Below are positions 22,717-32,855 of a DNA stretch of 64,000 nt, one piece after another. The translations under genes and the position numbers were made by a program. Origin of the DNA: Rhodocyclaceae bacterium UBA2271 (lineage in GTDB: Bacteria > Pseudomonadota > Gammaproteobacteria > Burkholderiales > Rhodocyclaceae); NCBI GenBank assembly GCA_002347405.1, contig DDXB01000066.1, positions 1-64,000 on the forward strand, written 5' to 3'. Positions within the stretch are counted from its first letter, which is position 1; each line of letters starts with the position of its first letter. Under the pieces are notes generated by a model, which searched no databases, was not told where the DNA came from, and worked only from the letters and a program-made list of their open reading frames with translations.

Positions 22717-24066
22717 CTACTTCCCGATGCAGAATCTGCCGAAAATCATGCCGAGCAGGTCGTCGGCAGTGAATTCACCGGTGATGCGTGACAGCCCCGC
22801 CTGCGCCAGGCGCAATTCTTCGGCAGCGAGTTCGAGCCGGCCAAGCTGCCCGGCGGCGGCTTTGATCCGCACGGCGGCTTCGGCTAGCGCTTCGAGGTGG
22901 CGCGCACGCGCCAGCAGGGCGTCCTCGCCATGGCCGCGCCAGCCGGCGACGCGCAGCAGTTCGTCGTGGAGAAGGGCGACGCCGGTGCCGCTTTTGGCCG
23001 ACAGCACCAGATGCACCGCACCGTTTTCTTCGTGGCGCCCGGCTTTGCGCTGGGCCAGGTCCGCCTTGTTTTCGACCACCACGCGCTCGATGCCGGCGGG
23101 CAGGCGGGCGGCGATGGCCTGGTCGGCGGGCGTCACGCCGCTGCGCGCATCGACGATCTGCAGGATGACATCGGCCAGTTCGATTTCACGCCAGCTGCGC
23201 TCGATGCCGATCTTTTCGACGGCATCCTCGGTGTCGCGCAGGCCGGCGGTGTCGATGATATGGAGCGGAATGCCCTCGACCTGGATCGTCTCGCGCACCG
23301 CGTCGCGCGTGGTGCCGGCAATCTCGGTGACGATGGCACGCTCGGCGCCGGCCAGCCGGTTGAGCAGCGACGACTTGCCGACGTTCGGCAGCCCGGCCAG
23401 AACTACGGTCAAGCCAGAGCGCAGCACGCTGCCCTCGCGCGCCCGCGCCCGCAGGGTCGCGAGGTCGGCGGTCAGGCGCTCAAGGCGCGGCACGATGTCG
23501 GTGTCGGTGAGGGGGTCGATCTCTTCGTCGGGAAAGTCGAGGGTCGCCTCGATCAGGCTGCGCAGCTCGGCCAGCCCGTCAGTGAGCGCATGCACCGCCG
23601 CCGAGAATTCGCCCGACAGCGAGCGCAGGGCGGCGCGTGCCGCCTGCGCCGAGGCGGCTTCGATCAGGTCGGCGATGCCCTCGGCCTGGGCGAGGTCGAT
23701 CTTGTCGTTTTCGAAGGCGCGGCGGGAAAACTCGCCCGGCTCCGCCAGCCGTGCGCCGAGTTCGACGCAGCGCGCCAGCAGCGCATGCATCACCACCGGC
23801 CCGCCGTGGCCCTGCAGCTCGAGCACATCCTCGCCGGTGAAGGAGTGCGGGGCGGGAAAGTGCAGCAGCAGCCCCTGATCGAGCAGGCCGCCGCCGGCGT
23901 CGAGAAAGTCGGCGCTGGTGGCACGGCGCGGCGTAAATGCGTCCGGCGTTTTCCCCGTCAGCGCCGCGGCCATGGGCAGCAGATGGCGCCCCGAAACCCG
24001 CACCACGCCGATGCCGCCCCGCCCGGGCGGCGTGGCGATGGCGGCGATGGTGTCAGCCGGCCTCAT
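22717..24066 (-). CDS. mnmE: tRNA uridine-5-carboxymethylaminomethyl synthesis GTPase MnmE
   Basis: The 449-residue protein has the N-terminal folate-binding domain (DTIAAIATPPGRGGIGVVRV, then FTGEDVLELQGHGGPVVMHA), the inserted G domain (P-loop VLAGLPNVGKSSLLNRLAGA, then AGTTRDAVRETIQVEGIPLH and DTAGLRDTEDAVEKIGIERS) and the C-terminal CIGK with the conserved Cys. With MnmG it modifies the wobble uridine of several tRNAs. ATG 24066 was preferred because the family starts there; 24105 would add 13 residues. It lies in the conserved rpmH-rnpA-yidC-mnmE order. Confidence 0.97.
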   Translation of the reverse strand: MRPADTIAAIATPPGRGGIGVVRVSGRHLLPMAAALTGKTPDAFTPRRATSADFLDAGGGLLDQGLLLHFPAPHSFTGEDVLELQGHGGPVVMHALLARCVELGARLAEPGEFSRRAFENDKIDLAQAEGIADLIEAASAQAARAALRSLSGEFSAAVHALTDGLAELRSLIEATLDFPDEEIDPLTDTDIVPRLERLTADLATLRARAREGSVLRSGLTVVLAGLPNVGKSSLLNRLAGAERAIVTEIAGTTRDAVRETIQVEGIPLHIIDTAGLRDTEDAVEKIGIERSWREIELADVILQIVDARSGVTPADQAIAARLPAGIERVVVENKADLAQRKAGRHEENGAVHLVLSAKSGTGVALLHDELLRVAGWRGHGEDALLARARHLEALAEAAVRIKAAAGQLGRLELAAEELRLAQAGLSRITGEFTADDLLGMIFGRFCIGK

Positions 24067-24084
24067 GTCTGGAGTAAGTGCAGT

Positions 24085-24230
24085 CCCGGCGCCGGGCCGC
24101 CCCAAGCCGGGACGTCACGCGCCGCAGGGGCAATCCGCACCGCGGTCATTACAGGGCTGCCCGTGATATGCGAGCGTAGCGAACTACAGTCACCCCCCTT
24201 CCCCGGGAAGGGGGGTTGGGGGAGAAGGGG
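24085..24230. repeat. Dispersed repeat family C, copy 2 (between yidC and mnmE)
   Basis: GCCGGGCCGCCCCAAGCCGG, then GCAATCCGCACC, ATATGCGAGCGTAGCGAACT and the palindrome CCCCCTTCCCCGGGAAGGGG. Similar blocks lie at 22490-22716 and, less exactly, at 56040-56150. Copies therefore flank mnmE on both sides. Confidence 0.78.
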
Positions 24231-24234
24231 GCCA

Positions 24235-25857
24235 TCAACCGGCCTTCTGGCTGCCACCTTCGATCATGCGGTTGATCTGCCACTGCTGGGCAATCGACAG
24301 GGTGTTGTTCACCGTCCAGTAAAGCACCAGGCCCGAGGGGAAGAAGAGGAACATGCCGGTGAACACGATCGGCATCCAGAGCATGATCTTGGCCTGGATC
24401 GGATCGGGCGGCGTCGGGTTGAGCTTGGTCTGGATGAACATCGTCACACCCATGATGATCGGCAGGATGAAGAACGGATCCCTGGTCGTCAGGTCGGTGA
24501 TCCAGCCCAGCCAGGGCGCACCACGCATTTCGACGGTGCCGAGCAAGACCCAGTAGAGCGCGATGAAGACGGGAATCTGCACCAGGATAGGCAGGCAGCC
24601 ACCGAGCGGATTGACCTTTTCGCGCTTGTAAAGCTCCATCATTTCCTGGTTCATGCGCGCCTTGTCGTCGCCATAGGCTTCCTTCAGCTTCATCAGCTTG
24701 GGCGTCAGCACGCGCATCTTGGCCATGGACTTGTAGCTGGCGGCGGACAGCGGGAAGAACACGCCCTTGATCAGCATGGTGAGCAGGATGATCGCCCAGC
24801 CCCAGTTGCCGACATACTTGTGCAGCCACTCCAGCACCCAGAACAGCGGCGCGGCAATCATGGTCAGCCAGCCGTAGTCGACGACCAGGCTCAAACCCGG
24901 TGCGATCTGGTCGAGCTTGTCCTGCTCCTGCGGTCCCGCATAGAAGGGTACGGTCAGCCGGTCGCCCGCGAAGGGGACCACCACGCCGGCCGCGAACAGG
25001 CCACCGCCCAACTGACGGGTAAAGTATTCGCGCTCGCCGGCATGGGGTAGCCAGGCCGAGAAGAAATAATGCTGCACCAGCGCCACCCAGCCGTTGTCAG
25101 TGGCGGTCGGATGCTTGTTCTTGCCACCGAAGTCCTTGAAGTCGACCTTCTTGAACTTTTCCAGATCGGTGTAGATGGCCGCGCCAGTGAAGGTCATCAT
25201 CATCGAACTGGTACCCTCGGGCGACTTGTCGTCACGCGTCAGCTGGAAGTAGGCGCTCGCATTGGCCGGTGCAGTCGTGCCCACCAGGGCATGCTCGACG
25301 TCGACCAGATAGCTGCCGCGTTTGAAGACATAGGTCTTGACGACCTTGCCGCCGCCGTCGACGGCGGCCTCCAGCGACACACGCAACTCGTTTTCGCCAT
25401 CCTTCAGGGACAGTGATTCGGCGGGCAGGCGCCAGACCGATTTGTGGTTGGGGAGACCGGCGCCGATCAGGCCGGATTGCGCGGCGTAGGTATGCGCCGT
25501 GTCGAGCAGGATGAAGTTTTTCTTGCGGTTTTCCGTCGCGTGGTGGCGCAGCAGCTCCAGGCGCACCAGATCGCCGCCCTGGGCGGAGATATCGACCTCC
25601 ACCAAATCGGTCTTCACTTTCATGACCGGAGCGCTCGTCACGGCCGGACTGACGGCGGCGCTGCCCGGCGTGGGCACGGCACCCGGCGCGGCGGCAAAAG
25701 TCGGCGCTGACGGGACGGCGGCACTGCTGGCCCCGCTGCCCTGCGTCTGCGCGGTCTGTGCCGGCTGAGCGGGCTGTCCCTGACGCAGCCAGGCATCCCA
25801 CAACATCATGATCGAAAAGAAGAAGACCAGCAGCAGAATCAGGCGTTGATTATTCAT
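24235..25857 (-). CDS. yidC: Membrane protein insertase YidC
   Basis: The 540-residue protein has an N-terminal membrane anchor (RLILLLVFFFSIMMLWDAWL), a low-complexity Ala/Pro/Gln linker (about residues 28-75), the periplasmic beta domain and the conserved C-terminal 5-helix insertase core (NWGWAIILLTMLIKGVFFPL, NPLGGCLPILVQIPVFIALY, LFFPSGLVLYWTVNNTLSIA). It inserts and folds inner-membrane proteins with or without SecYEG. Residues 46-54 of the linker (VPSAPTF) coincide with a family A repeat (25696-25719). Confidence 0.97.
   Translation of the reverse strand: MNNQRLILLLVFFFSIMMLWDAWLRQGQPAQPAQTAQTQGSGASSAAVPSAPTFAAAPGAVPTPGSAAVSPAVTSAPVMKVKTDLVEVDISAQGGDLVRLELLRHHATENRKKNFILLDTAHTYAAQSGLIGAGLPNHKSVWRLPAESLSLKDGENELRVSLEAAVDGGGKVVKTYVFKRGSYLVDVEHALVGTTAPANASAYFQLTRDDKSPEGTSSMMMTFTGAAIYTDLEKFKKVDFKDFGGKNKHPTATDNGWVALVQHYFFSAWLPHAGEREYFTRQLGGGLFAAGVVVPFAGDRLTVPFYAGPQEQDKLDQIAPGLSLVVDYGWLTMIAAPLFWVLEWLHKYVGNWGWAIILLTMLIKGVFFPLSAASYKSMAKMRVLTPKLMKLKEAYGDDKARMNQEMMELYKREKVNPLGGCLPILVQIPVFIALYWVLLGTVEMRGAPWLGWITDLTTRDPFFILPIIMGVTMFIQTKLNPTPPDPIQAKIMLWMPIVFTGMFLFFPSGLVLYWTVNNTLSIAQQWQINRMIEGGSQKAG
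25696..25719 (+). repeat. Family A repeat inside yidC
   Basis: AAAAGTCGGCGCTGACGGGA and following bases match the family A core with one change. It is in frame in the variable linker of YidC, coding for SAPTF on the minus strand. Confidence 0.75.
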
Positions 25858-25916
25858 GGTTCGGTAGCGTCTCGGTGACGTTTGGGCGTCAGGGTGATTG
25901 GAATAAGTGCGCCATT

Positions 25917-26150
25917 CTAAGGCACAGGATCGTGTCCGCCCGGATGCCATGGATTGCAACGGCCGACACGCCGCAAGGACAACCAGAGTCCCTTGACGGG
26001 ACCGTGGCGCTGCAGGGCCTCGATGGCATAGTGCGAACAACTCGGATGGAAGCGGCAGGAAGGCGCCAACATCGGGCTGATCGCCAGCTGATAGCCGCGC
26101 ACCAGCCAGATCAGCGGCCTGGCCAGCAATGACTTGATGTTATGGCTCAT
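25917..26150 (-). CDS. yidD: Membrane protein insertion efficiency factor YidD
   Basis: The 77-residue protein has the YidD signature: LIWLVRGYQLAISPMLAPSC, RFHPSCSHYAIEALQRHG and WLSLRRVGRCNPWHPGGHDP, with the conserved cysteines. It assists YidC-dependent insertion. It overlaps the rnpA stop by 4 bp and precedes yidC, the usual order. Confidence 0.95.
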   Translation of the reverse strand: MSHNIKSLLARPLIWLVRGYQLAISPMLAPSCRFHPSCSHYAIEALQRHGPVKGLWLSLRRVGRCNPWHPGGHDPVP

Positions 26151-26629
26151 GACGCAAGCTTTTGACTGTTGCGCTGCGTTTGGTCCCGCAGCTGATCGAA
26201 CAGGGCGCCAATCTCGGCACGCCAGTTCGCCCGGTGTTGCGGGTCTGTGAGGCTTGCCGTGGCAGCGGGCTGACCCGGCTTTTGCAGCGGGCGTGCCAGT
26301 CGCAGCACCAGATCGAGCGGCGGCAAACCGGCGCGACGCTGCCGGAACAACTCGCGTGCCTGACGCTTGACGGCGTTGCGCAATACGGCAACGCGGGCTT
26401 GCTTCTTGGGGATCACCAGCCCGAGACGGGCGTAGGGCTTGCCGTTCGGCCGGTAATGCAGGGCAAAGCAGTCGCCGCGCAAAACCCGGCGCGCCGCAAA
26501 CACTTCTGAAAATTCTGCAGCTGCCCGCAGACGGAACTGCCGGTCGAAGCCGAAGTTTTCAGCAGAGACCCCTTCAGCAGAGACCGTATGGCCCGGCTCA
26601 AACGGCCAGACGACGTCGTCCCTTGGCAC
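26147..26629 (-). CDS. rnpA: Ribonuclease P protein component
   Basis: The product is up to 160 residues from GTG 26629. The RnpA core is FDRQFRLRAAAEFSEVFAAR, GLVIPKKQARVAVLRNAVKR and QARELFRQRRAGLPPLDLVL, including the RNR-type motif RNAVKRQARELFR. It binds RNase P RNA and aids 5' maturation of tRNAs. The assumed start lies inside rpmH (32-bp overlap), an arrangement known from other bacteria; no later good start was seen before the core. Confidence 0.93.
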   Translation of the reverse strand: MPRDDVVWPFEPGHTVSAEGVSAENFGFDRQFRLRAAAEFSEVFAARRVLRGDCFALHYRPNGKPYARLGLVIPKKQARVAVLRNAVKRQARELFRQRRAGLPPLDLVLRLARPLQKPGQPAATASLTDPQHRANWRAEIGALFDQLRDQTQRNSQKLAS

Positions 26630-26732
26630 GACGGGCGTGGATGACGGCGCGGCCGCCGCGGGTGCGCATGCGGACGAGAAAGCCGTGGGTGCGCTTGCGG
26701 CGCACGACGGAAGGCTGGTAGGTGCGTTTCAT
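26598..26732 (-). CDS. rpmH: 50S ribosomal protein L34
   Basis: The 44-residue basic protein reads MKRTYQPSVVRRKRTHGFLV and ends RRAKGRRRLAV, an almost invariant L34 sequence. ATG 26732 has CAAGGAA upstream. It opens the leftward rpmH-rnpA-yidD-yidC operon, with the promoter at 26763-26792. Confidence 0.98.
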   Translation of the reverse strand: MKRTYQPSVVRRKRTHGFLVRMRTRGGRAVIHARRAKGRRRLAV

Positions 26733-26762
26733 GACCGGGGTTCCTTGCGGGAAAAGCGCGCG

Positions 26763-26792
26763 ATTACAACCTGTTAGGCACGCCTTTGTCAA
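26763..26792 (-). promoter_or_regulatory. rpmH promoter
   Basis: On the minus strand TTGACA (26787-26792), an 18-bp spacer and TGTAAT (26763-26768) lie 30 bp upstream of the rpmH start. Confidence 0.75.
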
Positions 26793-26822
26793 GCTTTATT
26801 TCAGGCGGCCGCTGTCGAAGCT

Positions 26823-26831
26823 TGTGGATAA
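26823..26831 (-). promoter_or_regulatory. DnaA box between rpmH and dnaA
   Basis: TGTGGATAA is the reverse complement of the perfect DnaA box TTATCCACA. It lies in the rpmH-dnaA intergenic region (26733-26986), probably for autoregulation of dnaA; TAGAAT at 26848-26853 may be the dnaA -10 element. Nothing else coding is seen in this gap. Confidence 0.75.
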
Positions 26832-26986
26832 CTTTGCGTGAATTGGCTAGAATACGTCGCCTCGAACATTGATCGAAGGTGGTCGGGATTGCCGCGAGGA
26901 GGATGGGCAACCGGCCCGGCTGGGACATCCGACACTCGCCCCACCCCGCCAGCATCTCAATAAATAACAATAGATCATAGGCTTAA

Positions 26987-28399
26987 ATGAGTCAATTCTG
27001 GACGGACTGTCTGAACCGCTTCGAAAGTGAGTTGCCGGCTCAACAGTTCAACGCGTGGATCAAAACCCTGAGAATGGAGACGACCCAAGGCGATGGGGAC
27101 GGCAGTGGGCTGCGCCTGCGTCTGATCGCGCCGAACGGATTCATCCTCAAATGGGTACGCGACCGCTATCTCGACCGCGTCGAAACCCTGTCACGCCAAT
27201 TTTTCACGGAACCGGTGACCATCGATCTGGTGCTGGACGATGCAGCGACCAGGCTGGCCACCGAGGCTGCACCGGCAAGCAATGGCGCGCCGGCCACCGA
27301 CCAGCATGCTGCCGTGACTGAAACTGAGACTTCCGTAGTTCAGTCAGACAGACATCCGGAAGATTCACCCGGCTATGAGAAAACCCGCCTTAACCCGGAA
27401 TTCACCTTCAACACGCTGGTGACCGGCCGCTCGAACGACCTGGCGCGCGCCGCCGCCCAGCAAGTCGCCATCAATCCGGGGGTTTCTTACAACCCCCTGT
27501 TCATCTACGGTGGCGTCGGCCTCGGCAAGACGCACCTGATTCATGCGCTTGGCAATGAAGTGCTGCGTCATGCCCCCAATAAGGTGATTCGCTACATCCA
27601 TGCCGAAGATTATTTCTCCGACGTGGTGCGCGCCTACCAGCAGAAATCCTTCGATGTTTTCAAGCGTACCTACCGCAGCCTCGACGTGCTGCTGGTCGAC
27701 GACATCCAGTTTTTCAACAACAAGGCCCGCACGCAGGAGGAGTTCTTCTATGCCTTCAATGCGTTGGTCGAGGCCAAAAAACAGATTGTCATCACCTGCG
27801 ACACCTACCCGAAGGACATTCAGGGTCTTGAAGAGCGGCTGATTTCCCGTTTCGACTGGGGCCTGACCGTGCAGATCGAGCCGCCCGAACTCGAAATGCG
27901 CGTCGCCATCCTGAAGAAAAAAGCCGACAGCGAATCCATCGACCTGATCGACGATGTGGCCATCCTGATTGCCAAGCATCTGCGTTCCAACGTGCGCGAG
28001 CTTGAAGGCGCACTCAAAAAAGTGCTGGCCTTTGCGCGTTTTCATGGCCGCGAAATCACGCTCGATCTCGCCAAAGAGGCCCTCAAGGACATCATCGGCG
28101 CGCACAACCGCCAGATCACCCTCGAATCCATCCAGAAAACCGTCGCCGACTATTACAAGATCAAGGTTTCCGACATGTATTCTCAGAAACGGACGCGCGC
28201 CATTGCCCGCCCGCGCCAGGTTGCCATGTGGCTGGCCCGCGATCTGACACCGCACAGCCTGCCCGAAATCGGCGATGCTTTTGGCGGCCGCGACCATACG
28301 ACCGTATTGCATGCCTGCCGTACCATTGTCGATCTGCGCAGCAAGGACAACCACCTGAACAACGACGTGCTGGTACTTTCACAAACCATCAAGGGTTAA
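26987..28399 (+). CDS. dnaA: Chromosomal replication initiator DnaA
   Basis: The 470-residue protein has domain I (MSQFWTDCLNRFESELPAQQ), a variable linker (about residues 85-125), the AAA+ domain with Walker A FIYGGVGLGKTHLIHALGNE and Walker B VLLVDDIQFF, and domain IV with ARPRQVAMWLARDL and FGGRDHTTVLHACR for box recognition. It opens oriC. The origin boxes lie directly downstream. The start is the ATG at 26987; the ribosome site is weak. Confidence 0.98.
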   Translation: MSQFWTDCLNRFESELPAQQFNAWIKTLRMETTQGDGDGSGLRLRLIAPNGFILKWVRDRYLDRVETLSRQFFTEPVTIDLVLDDAATRLATEAAPASNGAPATDQHAAVTETETSVVQSDRHPEDSPGYEKTRLNPEFTFNTLVTGRSNDLARAAAQQVAINPGVSYNPLFIYGGVGLGKTHLIHALGNEVLRHAPNKVIRYIHAEDYFSDVVRAYQQKSFDVFKRTYRSLDVLLVDDIQFFNNKARTQEEFFYAFNALVEAKKQIVITCDTYPKDIQGLEERLISRFDWGLTVQIEPPELEMRVAILKKKADSESIDLIDDVAILIAKHLRSNVRELEGALKKVLAFARFHGREITLDLAKEALKDIIGAHNRQITLESIQKTVADYYKIKVSDMYSQKRTRAIARPRQVAMWLARDLTPHSLPEIGDAFGGRDHTTVLHACRTIVDLRSKDNHLNNDVLVLSQTIKG

Positions 28400-28614
28400 T
28401 AAAACCATAATCAAGGCTATTAGTATCCACGGGAGAAAATGTGGATAAGTTCCACTTCTCTCCTGAAGATCAGAGTTACCCACAATCATCCACAATGGCC
28501 GGCAGTAATTGCACAACGCGTTACAAATAGCTCAATTTATTGTTTTTTTTAATCTTTAACCTGTTATCCACATAAAACCTTGTCCCTCATCATCATCGTA
28601 AGGAGTTTTTAAAG
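28400..28614. other. Replication origin oriC (dnaA-dnaN intergenic)
   Basis: DnaA box or near-box sequences: TGTGGATAA (28440-28448), TTACCCACA (28476-28484), TCATCCACA (28486-28494) and TTATCCACA (28564-28572). CAATTTATTGTTTTTTTTAA and adjacent bases (28533-28560) form the AT-rich unwinding stretch. The position between dnaA and dnaN, with opposite transcription on the other side of dnaA, is the standard bacterial origin layout. Confidence 0.87.
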
Positions 28615-29730
28615 ATGCTCCTATTTAAAGGACCCCGTGATCAGTTTCTGACGCCGCTGCAGTCGGTATGCGGTATCGTCGAAAAACGACACACGCTACC
28701 GATTCTGTCGAACGTACTGATCGAAAAAACGGGCGAACACCTGACGCTGCTGGCAACCGACATCGAAATGCAGATTCGTACCGGGACGGTATCCAGCGGG
28801 CCGGAAAATGCTTCCGTCACAGTCGCGGCACGCAAGCTGCAGGACATCCTGCGTTCGCTGGCTGAAACTGCAGAGGTCAGTCTGATGCTCGATGAGCGCC
28901 GCCTGCAGCTCAAGGCGGGCAAGAGCCGCTTCAATCTGCAGACGCTACCCGCCGAGGACTTCCCGCGCATGGCGGAAGCCACCGGGCCGGCGGCGGTGCT
29001 GAAACTCACGCAGCGGCAGTTCAAGCGACAGCTGGCACTGGTGCAATACGCGATGGCCCAGCAGGATATTCGCTATTATCTCAACGGCTTGCTGCTGGTT
29101 GCCCAGAAGGGTGAATTGCGTCTGGTGGCCACGGATGGTCATCGGTTGGCTTATGCGAGCGAGGATATCGGTGGGCAAAGCGCAGATCAGCCGGAGCGCA
29201 TTGAAGTGATTCTGCCGCGCAAGACCGTGCTGGAATTGTCACGCCAACTGGCAGATAATGATGATCCGCTGGAAATTTCCCTGGCGGCTACCCAGGCGCG
29301 GTTCAGCTTCGGTAACGTAGAATTCGTCAGCAAGCTGATCGATGGCAAGTTTCCCGATTACGAGCGCGTCATTCCGCAGCATCAAAGCAAGATCATTCCC
29401 CTCGACCGCGCCACTTTGCAGCATTCCCTGCAGCGGGCAGCAATTCTCACCAACGAAAAGTTCCGGGGCGTTCGCCTCGTGCTGAGTCCCGGCAGCTTGA
29501 AGATCTTATCGACCAATGCCGAGAACGAGGAGGCACGGGAAGAAATTGAAGTGGAATATTCGGGTGAAGAACTCGATGTCGGCTTCAACGTCAATTATCT
29601 GCTCGACGTCCTCAATAACGTGAGTAACGAGATCATCGAAATTCGCCTCGCCGACAGCAACTCCAGTGCGCTGATGATGCTGCCGGGTAATGACCGATTC
29701 AAATATGTCGTGATGCCAATGCGCATTTAG
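28615..29730 (+). CDS. dnaN: DNA polymerase III beta clamp
   Basis: The 371-residue protein has the three-repeat sliding-clamp organisation: MLLFKGPRDQFLTPLQSVCG, FNLQTLPAEDFPRMAEA and the C-terminal LMMLPGNDRFKYVVMPMRI. Partner proteins bind the groove formed at this C-terminus. GTAAGGAG lies about 10 bp before the ATG. It is followed by gyrB after 21 bp. Confidence 0.98.
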   Translation: MLLFKGPRDQFLTPLQSVCGIVEKRHTLPILSNVLIEKTGEHLTLLATDIEMQIRTGTVSSGPENASVTVAARKLQDILRSLAETAEVSLMLDERRLQLKAGKSRFNLQTLPAEDFPRMAEATGPAAVLKLTQRQFKRQLALVQYAMAQQDIRYYLNGLLLVAQKGELRLVATDGHRLAYASEDIGGQSADQPERIEVILPRKTVLELSRQLADNDDPLEISLAATQARFSFGNVEFVSKLIDGKFPDYERVIPQHQSKIIPLDRATLQHSLQRAAILTNEKFRGVRLVLSPGSLKILSTNAENEEAREEIEVEYSGEELDVGFNVNYLLDVLNNVSNEIIEIRLADSNSSALMMLPGNDRFKYVVMPMRI

Positions 29731-29751
29731 GACAGCAGACAGGGACCATGC

Positions 29752-32226
<2,475 letters not shown>

Positions 32227-32320
32227 CCTACATCGCGCTCAGAAAGTTGTTTCGCGAGAGGCTGCTCCCCAGCCTATTGCAGCCGTTCAATCCGGCGCGC
32301 CAAGCGCCGCCCTGGTGCCG

Positions 32321-32343
32321 CCGTCCCGCCAGCGCCGACTTCT
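32321..32343 (+). repeat. Dispersed repeat family A, copy downstream of gyrB
   Basis: CCGTCCCGCCAGCGCCGACT followed by TCT lies between gyrB and the transposase fragment, at the apparent edge of the copper island. Confidence 0.85.
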
Positions 32344-32673
32344 GCGGCGACCGGCGAAGCGTCCCGCCATCGCGCCGTGGCCCGGAACCTGTGGGCGATG
32401 CTGCTGGCGCGTATATACGAGGCCTTCCCGCTGCTGTGCCCAGTCTGCCACGGCCAGATACGGATCATCGCCTTCATCAACGATGCCAGCACCGTAAAGA
32501 AGATCCTCGACCACATCGGCGAATCGACCCGGCCACCACGCATCGCCCCAGCACGTGGGCCACCGCTGTGGGAGATGGCTACGGCGGCGGAACAGGCGGA
32601 GAACGATCAACGATGGGTTCAAGCCGCTCAGCCTGGACCGGGGGTCGAGTTCGATCAGCGTATCGCCTGGTGA
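32344..32673 (+). pseudogene. C-terminal fragment of an IS91-type transposase
   Basis: From about 32344 the frame reads ..RHRAVARNLWAMLLARIYEA, then FPLLCPVCHGQIRIIAFIND and ILDHIGESTRPPRIAPARGP. This is recognisable from memory as the C-terminal end of the IS91/ISCR-like transposases (zinc-ribbon CPxC and the PARGPPLWE tail). The catalytic N-terminal part is missing, so it is a relic. The 180 bp after it (32674-32855) contain no gene and may be the element's end. It marks the left border of the copper island. Confidence 0.78.
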
Positions 32674-32855
32674 CGAGTAAGCTCGCCCGCCACGGGAGAC
32701 TCGCGCGCATCCGGGCTGACAGTGCCGGATTGTCGATGCGACACGAGAATTTCCCGGCCCGACGCGGGTGATTGCGGGAAAACGTCGTGGGCTCTGCGGG
32801 CAGCCGAGGCAAAGCACTTGACTTGACCTGTCCGCACGGTAAGGAAGACTCCGCT

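Noticed and set aside
23903..23926. Match to the family A repeat inside mnmE (GAAAGTCGGCGCTGGTGGCA)
   Set aside because: The encoded residues ATSADF fall where MnmE proteins generally have a similar A-x-x-A-D/F pattern, and two bases differ from the core, so chance or conservation explains it without an insertion.
22897..25050. 717-codon plus-strand frame opposite mnmE and yidC
   Set aside because: It is an antisense shadow across two conserved genes and an intergenic repeat; no domain is seen.
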